A model generated the notes under the pieces. It was not told the DNA's origin. It ran no database searches and saw only the letters and a program-made list of their open reading frames with translations. The position numbers and the translations under genes were made by a program. A DNA stretch of 20,000 nucleotides. It comes from Tubiluchus corallicola. Lineage: Eukaryota > Priapulida > Priapulimorpha > Priapulimorphida > Tubiluchidae. The stretch covers positions 1-20,000 of the forward strand of contig JAQGDQ010001741.1 in NCBI GenBank assembly GCA_030141605.1. Reading direction: 5' to 3'. This document shows, piece by piece, positions 1-8,047 of this stretch; position 1 is the first letter of the stretch; each line of letters opens with the position of its first letter.

Positions 1-630
<630 letters not shown>

Positions 631-781
631 ACGAGCGAGTTAAAATTGGTTAAATTGGCATTCACACGTCAGTAAATGTGCTGTAATACTTTAGGTTACA
701 TTTTTACTATTTAATTAACTATGTATTTTGCATTTGAGAATTTTTTGCTACACAAGTGTGGGAAGCCTTAGATGTTTACAC

Positions 782-1264
782 CAGGGGTGTGCAAATTATC
801 TGACTAGCCGGGCCACATTAAACTTTCCCGCAATTCCTGCGGGCCACAGGCACTTTGATCAAGGAGCCAAGTACAGAAAGGCCTAATAACGATTTTTTTT
901 GCATCCGACCTGCGTACATCATTACTACTACACTCAAGAAACTATTTTAGAAGTTATTAAAATTTATATTACAAACCATATATTTCTACTTTCAGGACAG
1001 ATAGTGGTAATTTCATTACAATGCATATTAGTAATGTGTATCACACAGTCTGTGTAGTACAGTGACATTAAGCTACAACCGTCTTGTAAGGGTTAATGGC
1101 ATCCAATCTAGTAGAAAAAACTACCCGCACTATCTTTGGGATCGTGGCACGGACTTCAGCTGGATACACTCAATTAATCGCCCGGGCCGCACTTTCATTA
1201 GGTTGACAAATCTCTTTGCGGGCCGCACAAATTCTCTCGGCGGGCCGCAATTTGCCCACCCCTG
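782..1264. mobile_element. Non-autonomous hAT element (MITE), 483 bp
   Basis: The left end CAGGGGTGTGCAAATT and the right end, read in reverse complement as CAGGGGTGGGCAAATT, form terminal inverted repeats with one mismatch in 16. Both continue into GC-rich sub-terminal GGGCCGC-type motifs, typical of Charlie/Zaphod-like hAT elements. It is flanked by an 8-bp target-site duplication with one mismatch: gtttacac at 774-781 and gattacac at 1265-1272. No transposase reading frame is present; the short ORFs inside (1062-1373) are not recognisable protein. It lies in the large 5' region that is probably HMGCR intron. Confidence 0.87.
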
Positions 1265-1631
1265 GATTACACGTTTGCAATCAACGAGTTCAAAGATAGT
1301 GCATCTTGACAAGAGCAGTTTGTTTTTTCTATTTTTGGATTCGTTTCTATTTCCAGGACGTCAGCATCTTTAGAAAACAAGGATAACTCATATCTCAGTT
1401 TGCCGGACAAAAGTGGGGAAGACATCGGTCCGAATTCGCCGATTGTCCGTATTTACCGGTACTAAGCTAATACGGTAGTAGGCACCGTGTATTAGACTCA
1501 CAGTAATGTAGAATTAATCGCCTAATTGTTTCAAAAATGTCAAGTCCGGGCCGCTCCTATGTAAAAGTGTATAAAACCTGTCGGCATTTGACTTTATATT
1601 TTTAGACATGGTTAAATTTTAATTATATATA
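1265..1631. other. Unassigned AT-rich stretch
   Basis: No gene or clear element. A short ccgggccgctcc motif near 1546-1557 resembles the sub-terminal sequence of the neighbouring hAT element and may be a fragment of a relative. It probably lies in an HMGCR intron. Confidence 0.3.
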
Positions 1632-3036
1632 CAGTGTTCCTTCGCGGTTCGTTTATCGCGGACTCGCTGTTTCACGGGTTTTCAAAAATATTAATGTAAA
1701 ATATTTACCGCAGTATTTCCGCTGGTCCGCGGGTTTTTGCGCTACTCCGTCTAAAGTATTTTTGCACATGCGTAGTACGTATTGTACAGTGATGTATACA
1801 TTTGATGAATTTTGCATAAAAAAATCACAAAATGTATAAAAATATGTTAAAAATATTAATTCTAATATTAAAAGAATATTATAAATCATAAAGAATTACC
1901 ATTTACAGTAAATAGTGTGTTTATTTGGCGTATCAATACGCACCAAAAACGAAATGTAGTACTTGCGCCCGCTTGAGATGCTACTTGCCGACGTGAGATT
2001 GTACACACTTTTTAGTTGTTAAAACATTTTTATGATTGATGGAAAGCTTTTTAAAAGGTACATGTACAGTATGGGAAAAGTTATTAAGGGAATGGGAAGG
2101 GTTTGGGGAGGGTTTATAAAGACTTAAAATAATGTATAACTACTAAAGTGGGAAAGGGTTATGTATAAGAGTGTGGGGAGGGTTTATAAAGACTTAAAAT
2201 AATGTATAACTACTAAAGTGGGAAAGGGTTATGTATAAGAGTGTGGGAGGGTTTATAAAGACTTAAAATAATGTATAACTACTAAAGTGGGAAAGGGTTA
2301 TGTATAAGAGTGTGGGAGGGTTTATAAAGACTTAAAATAATGTATAACTACTAAAGTGGGAAAGGGTTATGTATAAGAGTGTGGGGAGGGTTTATAAAGA
2401 CTTAAAATAATGTATAACTACTAAAGTGGGAAAGGGTTATGTATAAGAGTGTGGGGAGGGTTTATAAAGACTTAAAATAATGTATAACTACTAAAGTGGG
2501 AAAGGGTTATGTATAAGAGTGTGGGGAGGGTTTATAAAGACTTAAAATAATGTATAACTACTAAAGTGGGAAAGGGTTATGTATAAGAGTGTGGGGAGGG
2601 TTTATAAAGACTTAAAATAATGTATAACTACTAAAGTGGGAAAGGGTTATGTATAAGAGTGTGGGGAGGGTTTATAAAGACTTAAAATAATGTATAACTA
2701 CTAAAGTGGGAAAGGGTTATGTATAAGAGTGTGGGGAGGGTTTATAAAGACTCAAAATAATGTATAACTACTAAAGTGGGAAAGGGTTATGTATAAGAGT
2801 GTGGGGAGGGTTTATAAAGACTTAAAATAATGCATAACTACTAAAGTGGGAAAGGGTTATGTATAAGAGTGTGGGGAGGGTTTATAAAGACTCAAAATAA
2901 TGTATAACTACTAAAGTGGGAAAGGGTTATGAATAAGAGTGTGGGGAGGGTTTATGAAGACTTAAAATAATGTATAACTAATAAAGTAAGTATAGGGTCC
3001 CTACTTTGCGGAAATTCACTTATCGCGGGTGGGGAA
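1632..3036. mobile_element. Tigger/pogo-like non-autonomous element, 3' end lost
   Basis: Begins with CAGTGTTCCTTCGCGGTTCG directly after a TA dinucleotide (1630-1631), followed by TTTATCGCGGACTCGC; this matches the TIR style of Tigger/pogo (Tc1-mariner superfamily) elements. At 3000-3036 the sequence ccctactttgcggaaattca followed by cttatcgcgggtgggg looks like the opposite sub-terminal region of the same family. The expected final part (cgataaacgag...ctgta type) is missing: after ggaatggaac the sequence diverges, so the right TIR is deleted or replaced. There is no transposase ORF. The interior from 2113 onward has expanded into a 70-bp tandem array (separate entry). Family assignment rests on recalled TIR style, not on a search. 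Confidence 0.68.
2113..2996. repeat. 70-bp tandem array, about 12.6 copies
   Basis: Units begin tttataaagacttaaaataa and end gtataagagtgtggggaggg. Twelve complete copies run from 2113 to 2950 (ten of 70 bp, two of 69 bp lacking one G), followed by a partial copy. Copies are almost identical; only a handful of substitutions are visible (ttaaaat to tcaaaat, tgtataac to tgcataac, and a degenerate last unit). The array sits inside the Tigger-like element, so a 70-bp internal segment was amplified after or during insertion. The near identity argues for recent expansion or homogenisation. Confidence 0.95.
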
Positions 3037-3569
3037 TGGAACGGAACGGAACTGCATTAAATTAATTACAAACCTTAATGAAACCTTTTAACATGCTGAC
3101 ATACAAGCTACACACGTGTCGTTACACGCTACTTTGTTACACTGATGTATGCGATGTAAACAAAGAGACAGCCCGCCAACTAGCGGTCAGCTCGCAAACA
3201 ACTGGACTGTGTGTGTCGTATGCGGGAGACTTTTTAGCTTCCAGATTTTATCAGTTTCTTCCTATAACTGTGAAAGCAAGGTCCGGCACACCGAGACAGG
3301 CACTTAATACTTGAAGACCAAAGTTAAGCAACTGGGAATCTGGGCAGTAGTATCACTGGTGACCACTACTCTTGATAACCGACTAGAAACCGATTCCGGT
3401 CAGCGCGCTAGTGACTTGTAGCTTTGCCGCTAAGTAAAGTCAAACCGCAAGACTCTTGTTATTAAAGACAGCGGTAGAATTTATTCGACAGATTTCCAAT
3501 AGGAACATGCTGTACTTATTACATACTAAAAGTGTTACAATCATTGTTAGTATCCATTCTAGCACATAC
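3037..3569. other. HMGCR intron segment without visible features
   Basis: Lies downstream (in minus-strand sense) of the 3570-3654 exon donor. I looked for the next HMGCR exon here and further left and did not find it. The plus-strand ORF at 3078-3314 resembles no family I recognise. Confidence 0.4.
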
Positions 3570-3654
3570 CTTAGATGCAGCCGTGAGAGCAAAACGAGCC
3601 AGGGCGCTTGCCTTCCCCAAATCCACGAGGAGTAGAAAGAACGGCAGAGCTTCG
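3570..3654 (-). CDS. HMGCR: HMGCR fourth coding exon (TM4 of the sterol-sensing domain)
   Basis: This 85-bp exon follows acceptor tttgttttatag and ends at donor AAG|gtatgt. The first base completes an Asn codon begun in the previous exon. The exon then reads EALPFFLLLVDLGKASALAR and goes on through FALTAASK, ending in phase 0. This matches the animal HMG-CoA reductase stretch NEALPFFLLLIDLSRAS that forms the fourth transmembrane segment of the endoplasmic-reticulum anchor, inside the sterol-sensing domain. Substitutions against human are conservative, so the copy looks functional. The following exon (the next membrane spans) is not present in the remaining 3.5 kb on the left. No competing interpretation fits; the long ORF through this region in the same frame runs into intron on both sides. 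Confidence 0.92.
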
Positions 3655-4120
3655 CTATAAAACAAAATAAATTCCATTGCACAAGATTTCCCATATTGTC
3701 ACTAGAATCTTCAGAAAATCGTAGGTACCTTAAAAGTTTCTTTTTCAATAAAAATCAATTAGTGGTGTTGACAAACCGTGGACATAGCCGTGTCTTAGGA
3801 CATATGTCTTATATTTTAGAATGTTGCGTACCCATTGTCTACAATATGTGTGCTTGCATAACAAAATCATCCATAAGTCGGCAATTAAGCTTTTCTAGTT
3901 ATTCACGTATCCTGAATTTCCATTTCATGAGGATCATTTTGATACCAAGTTCATCACTCTACGTTATTTCTAAGCTGAGATAATTCACATTGAAGTTGAG
4001 GTGCAGGCTGCGCAGTGAAAAACATAACCTTGAGAAAATTGCTGCTAAAGTCAATTTTCGCTTTCGCAAACATTTCCAAACACGTGCCACACGCTCGTGG
4101 AATGTTTTTGCTGTTGAAAA
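3655..4120 (-). other. HMGCR third intron, distal part, no repeats seen
   Basis: Ordinary AT-rich intron sequence between the fourth exon's acceptor and the duplicated block that starts at 4121. ORFs at 3696-3983 (plus) and 3954-4145 (minus) show no recognisable domains. Confidence 0.5.
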
Positions 4121-4560
4121 TTATGTAAGTTTGTGATGTCATCAATAGTTGGGCTCGCCCGCCATTAATTAAATTTTTAATCTATTATTTAATTATCAGT
4201 ATTATTTTAATCTATCATTTAATTTTGCAGTATTAATCGTGTTACAGTGTATACTTTTGATCGTACTTGATGAAGATGGGGGCAGTGTTTGAGAAATCAT
4301 CATGTCTTCGATCAAACGTCAAAAAAAATTGAAATGAACTCACTTTAGACCGATGATGTCGTTATGTTAGTTTGTGATGTCATGAATAGTTGCGCCCGCC
4401 CGCCATTAATTAAATTTTTAATCTATTATTTAATTATCAAAAATGCTTTTGCGATATTAACTTGTTACGGTGTATACTTTTGATCGTACTTGATCATCAT
4501 GTCTTCGATCAAACGGCAAAAAAACATTTGAAATGAACTCACTTTAGACCGGTGATGTCG
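4121..4560. repeat. Direct tandem duplication spanning the third-exon 5' splice site
   Basis: Copy 1 is 4121-4361 and copy 2 is 4362-4560. Shared landmarks in order are ttatgt(a/t)agtttgtgatgtcat, cgcccgccattaattaaatt, gtgtatacttttgatcgtac, tcatgtcttcgatcaaacg and gaactcactttagaccg. Copy 1 carries two extra stretches of about 25-30 bases. Copy 2 runs into the real exon end, so copy 1 holds an 18-base replica of the exon's 3' end (4344-4361) with an intact gtgagttc donor beside it. The first about 75 bases are also found inverted at 13125-13202, so part of the unit is a dispersed repeat. Confidence 0.88.
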
Positions 4561-4630
4561 CTCTTCACTAGATTCAACACAGCAGTACTGAACACAAAGC
4601 TTGAGAATACAGTGAACAGAAGGGCAATAC
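4543..4630 (-). CDS. HMGCR: HMGCR third coding exon (TM3 of the sterol-sensing domain)
   Basis: This 88-bp exon lies between acceptor cattttttacag and donor AAA|gtgagttc. It opens with GT, completing a Gly codon started by the preceding exon, and encodes IALLFTVFSSFVFSTAVLNL followed by VKSDITGL, then two bases of an Asn codon. The FTVFSSFVFST core is almost the same as the third transmembrane helix of vertebrate HMG-CoA reductase, and TGL-N continues into the next exon's EALPFF. The donor choice is fixed by phase: cutting at gtgagt gives the Asn codon and keeps the frame, while reading on gives a Lys and then a stop. A decoy copy of this exon end and donor lies about 200 bp downstream at 4344-4361. 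Confidence 0.94.
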
Positions 4631-4739
4631 CTGTAAAAAATGATAAAGAGCTAATTAGAGGCAGCGAACTAATTACCCGGTAAAATACATTCACTTTCAC
4701 CGTAAAAGATACTTTGGGGTGAGATGGCAACAACCCTCA

Positions 4740-5250
4740 GTCACCCATCCATTTGCCGACCTGCATCAATGTTGCCTAACTTTGTTTGCTAAATATTCAC
4801 TGTGACGGCTTGGCTAACTGCACACTCAATGGTTGATCAAACACACATCGCTATAGTTCTACAAAGGCTAAGATAAAAGGAAAATCACCCATCCAGTTAT
4901 TGACATTCCTCAATGTTGCTTAACTATGTTTGCTAAATACTCTGTGACTGCTCGGTTAACCCCCTCATCCAATTTACGGTCAAAGACTCGTTGATATAGT
5001 TCTACAAAAGCTAAGATAAAAGGAAAATCACCCATCCAGTTATTGACATTCCTCAATGTTGCTTAACTATGTTTGCTAAATACTCACCATGACTGCTTGT
5101 TTAACAATCCACCCTATATATGACCAGACACTCATTGCTATAGTTCAACAATAGCTAAGATAAAAAGGAAAATCACCCATCCACTTACTAACATGCCTCA
5201 ATGTTGCTTAACTTTGTTTGCCAAATACTCACTGTAAGCTAACTAAAGCT
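4740..5250. repeat. About 144-bp tandem repeat in HMGCR second intron, 3.5 copies
   Basis: Units start at 4740, 4884, 5027 and 5172 (lengths 144, 143 and 145 bp, then a partial). Each starts (g/a)tcacccatcca, continues with cctcaatgttgcttaac and tttgctaaatactcac, and ends ctaagataaaaggaaa. Divergence between copies is moderate, so this array is older than the 70-bp one. The last partial unit runs directly into the donor of the second coding exon, and the middle of each full unit weakly resembles that exon end (see findings). On the minus strand each unit has a ttttccttttatcttag tract, which looks like a 3' splice site. Confidence 0.9.
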
Positions 5251-5253
5251 TAC

Positions 5254-5362
5254 CCAATATATACTTTGAGCCAATCTTCTTGAGATTACGGAATTGCAGG
5301 TAAATGTAAACCACGGCTAGGCACTTTGTGGAGGTCAAAATGAAAGCATCGTTGTCTGTCTT
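5254..5362 (-). CDS. HMGCR: HMGCR second coding exon (TM2, Insig-binding region)
   Basis: This 109-bp exon is bounded by acceptor ttttttcttgtag and donor TTGG|gtaagc. In phase 0 it encodes [20 protein letters not shown], then [16 protein letters not shown], plus the first base of Gly. It covers the second transmembrane helix, the start of the sterol-sensing domain. In human HMGCR the YIYF tetrapeptide here (residues 75-78) is needed for Insig binding, and Lys89 in GSKYILG is a sterol-regulated ubiquitination site. In this protein the tetrapeptide is YIYL and the GSKYIL lysine is kept. The acceptor's upstream sequence (aatcttaattcgtc on the minus strand) is repeated about 60 bp further into the intron (5440-5454). 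Confidence 0.95.
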
Positions 5363-5403
5363 CTACAAGAAAAAACGACGAATTAAGATTAAATGACGAA
5401 CAT

Positions 5404-5624
5404 CAAGTGCCACATGACGAACAGGCGCAAGGTATTAAATGACGAATTAAGATTATAGACAAAAAAAACAGTAGCAAGGCCTCAGCCACCAGGGGCATAT
5501 TAATCATATTAATTAATGTGGCACATGTAAATATTTATCTGAAGGGTGCATCTTATAACACACCACAAGCAGTTACTGAGCGCTGTTTTTATACAAGTGC
5601 CACATGACGAACAGGTGCAAGGTA
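5404..5624. repeat. 31-bp direct repeat pair in HMGCR first internal intron
   Basis: caagtgccacatgacgaaca followed by g(c/t)gcaaggta occurs at 5404-5434 and again at 5594-5624, one mismatch apart, 190 bp between starts. This marks an older segmental duplication within the intron between the first two coding exons. Confidence 0.85.
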
Positions 5625-5676
5625 GTACACAACAAAAAGTTGCGCAGCCTGCTTGAATATAAGCGCTGTGCAAATA

Positions 5677-5856
5677 CATGTAATTAATAATGACCACTGT
5701 GACGACCACTGGCATGTAATTAATAATGACCACTGTGACGACCACTGGCATGTAATTAATAATGACCACTGTGACGACCCCTGGCATGTAATTAAAAATG
5801 ACCACTCTGATGATCCCTGGCATGTAATTTATAATGACCACTGTGATGACCACTGG
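5677..5856. repeat. 36-bp minisatellite, five copies
   Basis: Five exact-length units of 36 bp start at 5677, 5713, 5749, 5785 and 5821. Each begins catgtaatta and ends cactgg or ccctgg. Because 36 is divisible by three, both strands show artificial repetitive reading frames; neither is a gene. The array lies in the HMGCR intron 5363-6388. Confidence 0.95.
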
Positions 5857-6145
5857 CACCATTTTTGACACTCCATGGTTTAACAGCTAGGTAGAACTTT
5901 ACCTAGTTCATTTTTCTTGTTTCCAAGCAAGATCCTGCTAGTAAATCACTCCACGCACAGACAAATGCATAATTACCTACAATCCATGTAAACCAACTGA
6001 AGTTACTGAGCTGATGCAGCAGACGGCTTTGCTTTACACACTTGTCACGGGACATTGGTTGGTATTAAGAACCTGTTGCTGTGGTACACTTAACCTTTGA
6101 CCTACAGCAACTGCGCGCGCGCACGACAAAACTGCGAAAAGCCAC

Positions 6146-6411
6146 ATTAGCTAGAACATAATTAATAACGAAAATTTCACCTGTTCCGGGCAGCTGTAGT
6201 TACAGAGCTGATGCAGCATACGGCTTTGCTTTACACACTTGTCACTATAATTAGCTAGATCATAATTAATAACGGAAATTTCACCTGTTCCGGGCAGCTG
6301 TAGTTACAGAGCTGATGCAGCATACGGCTTTGCTTTACACACTTGTCACTATAATTAGCTAGATCATAATTAATAACGGAAATTTCACCTGTTCCGGGCA
6401 GCTGTAATTAT
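6146..6411. repeat. 104-bp tandem repeat spanning the first coding exon's 5' splice site, 2.6 copies
   Basis: Units start at 6146, 6250 and 6354 (104 bp each; the last is partial). Each contains attagctaga, taataacg(a/g)aaatttcacct, gttccgggcagctgta and, in the full copies, gagctgatgcagcatacgg. The partial copy coincides with the true exon end and donor (6389/6388). The two full units therefore carry replicas of the last about 20 coding bases plus the CAG|gtgaaa donor. Confidence 0.94.
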
Positions 6412-6544
6412 AACCACAGATTTTCTCGGAGCTGAAAGCGCTCATGGACATGATGACGAGGAGCGTGATGGTGCCGACGATCACCTCCCACGGATGGGAG
6501 GCGCAGAACCTCCCGTGAATGTAGAACGCTCGCGATATCATCAT
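6389..6544 (-). CDS. HMGCR: HMGCR first coding exon (N-terminus, TM1)
   Basis: The first coding exon of HMG-CoA reductase, the ER enzyme that makes mevalonate and limits sterol/isoprenoid synthesis. The exon starts at 6557 after acceptor ctgttttgcttcag, has 13 bases of 5'UTR, then two adjacent ATGs. It encodes 52 residues beginning [20 protein letters not shown], then VIVGTITLL through TM1, then [12 protein letters not shown]. It ends in phase 0 at CAG|gtgaaa. [15 protein letters not shown] and KICGYNY are hallmark matches to animal HMGCR N-termini. The second Met aligns with Met1 of human HMGCR; the first Met has A at -3 and is equally possible as start. The exon is visibly richer in CpG and GC than its surroundings. 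Reading past the donor gives nine more residues and a stop, so splicing here is required. Confidence 0.95.
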
Positions 6545-6557
6545 CGTTGCGGTTTAT
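6545..6557 (-). other. HMGCR 5'UTR remnant with upstream 3' splice site
   Basis: Thirteen noncoding bases (ATAAACCGCAACG on the minus strand) between the acceptor tgcatttttctgttttgcttcag at 6558 and the start codon. The strong polypyrimidine tract shows that a noncoding first exon lies further right, as is usual for HMGCR in animals. Confidence 0.8.
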
Positions 6558-6826
6558 CTGAAGCAAAACAGAAAAATGCAGTTGTTATATTGTTATAAAA
6601 TAATCCAAAGTAAAACAACTGAAGTTACTGAGATGATGCAGCAGACGGCTTTGCTTTACACGCCTGTCACGGGACATTGGTTGTAATTAAGAACCTGTTG
6701 CTGTGGTACTCTTAACCTTAACCAAGGAAGACAGTATAAAGTGTTACAGTGTAGAATTGAGGACATAGGCCGACAATAAAAATAGTTTTGTTTCTACCTA
6801 ATTTGTCACACACTAACACATCTAAG

Positions 6827-7020
6827 CTGAGAGGTACAGCACCTTTTTTGTGCAATGTGTTTCTGACATGCAGGTGCTAGTGCCCCTCTAACTAGCGAAT
6901 GGCGAGATGTAAGCTACAGCGAACAACTAGTGGCGCGAACGCGAAATTGTGTTTTGTGTGGTAATAATTCTTTCACGTAAGCCATTTTTGAAAGAATAAC
7001 ATGTTTGCTTTCAATATTAA
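6827..7020 (+). repeat. Dispersed repeat 'family R', copy A (left part)
   Basis: Matches 13285-13513 over its length. Shared blocks: gaggtacagcacc/gaggcacagcgcc, gctagtgccc(c/g)tctaactagc, gaaattgtgtt, gtgtggtaataat and tttca(c/t)gtaag. The match breaks near 7020 and resumes near 8017 (ttttaaagagtagatt, then gatctacagt), so about 1 kb of foreign sequence interrupts it. I do not recognise the family, and no coding capacity is visible. Confidence 0.8.
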
Positions 7021-8016
7021 AAATAAAGTCACTCCCTTTCAACTTTTAAAAAAACCGTCAGAAAAGAAATATTTCAAAAGTATTGAGAGTAACACAGTTT
7101 GATAATGTGACTATGCTTAATCTTAATAAAACGTGACTATGCTCAACAAGTTACTGAACACTTTATAATCATGATCACAGTTTTTCTTAGTTCTCGGTAC
7201 ATTTCATCTTTCATTCACTACTCCCCCCACATCACAGTTTTTCTTAGTTCTCGCTCCATTTCATCTTTCATTCACTACTCCCCCCACATCACAGTTTTTC
7301 TTAGTTCTCGCTCCATTTCATCTTTCATTCACTACTCCCCCCACATCACAGTTTTTCTTAGTTCTCGCTCCATTTCATCTTTCATTCACTACTCCCCCTA
7401 CATCACAGTTTTTCTTAGTTCTCGCTCCATTTCATCTTTCATTCACTACTCCCCCTACATCACAGTTTTTCTTAGTTCTCGCTCCATTTCATCTTTCATT
7501 CACTACTCCCCCACATCACAGTTTTTCTTAGTTCTCGCTCCATTTCATCTTTCATTCACTACTCCCCCACATCACGGTTTTTCTTAGTTCTCGCTCCATT
7601 TCATCTTTCATTCACTACTCCCCCCACATCACAGTTTTTCTTAGTTCTCGCTCCATTTCATCTTTCATTCACTACTCCCCCCACATCACAGTTTTTCTTA
7701 GTTCTCGCTCCATTTCATCTTTCATTCACTACTCCCCCCCCCACTTTTATGTATATATTATCATTATTTCAATTATTAATCACTTCTTTAAGATTTCCAC
7801 GTACAGTTTGGCCTGTCAAGCTATGCTTTTAGGCTCAAACTGTATGCATCAAAATTACTCTGTAATGTAATTTGCACATGTATATGCTGCATAAGAATCT
7901 CTTTTGTAATTTCTGGATTATATTGCATTTATATTTATATTTACTTCAGTGAAATTATCTGTATTTTTATTATAACTGTTAGATGCAGAGTGGAAATAAA
8001 TAAACTTATAAACTTA
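7021..8016 (+). mobile_element. LINE-like 3' tail insertion interrupting family R (tentative)
   Basis: This block separates two parts of one family R unit. Its right end, ggaaataaataaacttataaacttatt, is an A-rich short-period tail like those of LINE 3' ends, and the 7743-8016 part has the AT-rich character of an untranslated region. The 57-bp array lies within it. No reverse-transcriptase reading frame is present, so it would be a heavily 5'-truncated copy. Boundaries are read from the interrupted repeat and are good to a few bases. The identity as LINE is an inference; it could equally be the 3'UTR of an unrecognised gene. Confidence 0.4.
7174..7742. repeat. 57-bp tandem array, ten copies
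   Basis: Units start at 7174, 7231, 7288, 7345, 7402, 7459, 7515, 7571, 7628 and 7685, each beginning atcacagtttttcttagttc and ending in a C-run plus (c/t)ac. Two units are 56 bp, losing one C from the run. The copies are nearly identical, which implies recent expansion. Because 57 is a multiple of three the plus strand shows a repetitive reading frame (from 7171) that breaks at the first 56-bp units; it is not a gene. Confidence 0.96.
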
Positions 8017-8047
8017 TTTTAAAGAGTAGATTGTTTTGATCTACAGT

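Larger units (their letters stand above)
3570..6557 (-). other. HMGCR: HMGCR gene, 5' part (four coding exons and three introns)
   Basis: The minus-strand gene runs right to left. Coding exons are 6544-6389, 5362-5254, 4630-4543 and 3654-3570. Introns between them are 1026, 623 and 888 bp. The phases are 0, 1 and 2, so the split codons rejoin correctly (Gly across the second intron, Asn across the third). The spliced reading frame gives 146 codons with no stop and aligns collinearly to the N-terminal membrane domain of animal HMG-CoA reductase. The catalytic domain and the later membrane spans are outside the window to the left, beyond an intron of at least 3.5 kb. The noncoding first exon and promoter are to the right and not identified. 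All three internal introns carry tandem repeats. Confidence 0.93.
5997..6717. repeat. About 100-bp direct repeats flanking the first HMGCR coding exon
   Basis: The two copies are about 5997-6098 and 6616-6717. Shared landmarks: caactgaagttactgag, gatgcagcagacggctttgc, cacgggacattggttg and aagaacctgttgctgtggta. One copy is in the intron after the first coding exon, the other in the intron before it. The core gctgatgcagca(g/t)acggctttgc is also part of the 104-bp units at 6146-6353. Confidence 0.9.

Noticed and set aside
3078-3314. 78-residue plus-strand ORF
   Set aside because: No recognisable domain, no splice signals of quality, and it overlaps the damaged end of the Tigger-like element inside an HMGCR intron.
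5509-5871. Repetitive proteins encoded by the 36-bp array
   Set aside because: The period is a multiple of three, so frames stay open by arithmetic; the array lies inside an HMGCR intron.
6362-6388. In-frame extension of HMGCR exon (VKFPLLIMI and stop)
   Set aside because: It starts exactly at a consensus donor and departs from HMGCR homology; the next exon continues the protein in phase.
7171-7587. 138-residue repetitive ORF with a 19-residue period
   Set aside because: The 57-bp array explains it; the frame is lost where units are 56 bp, showing no selection on coding.
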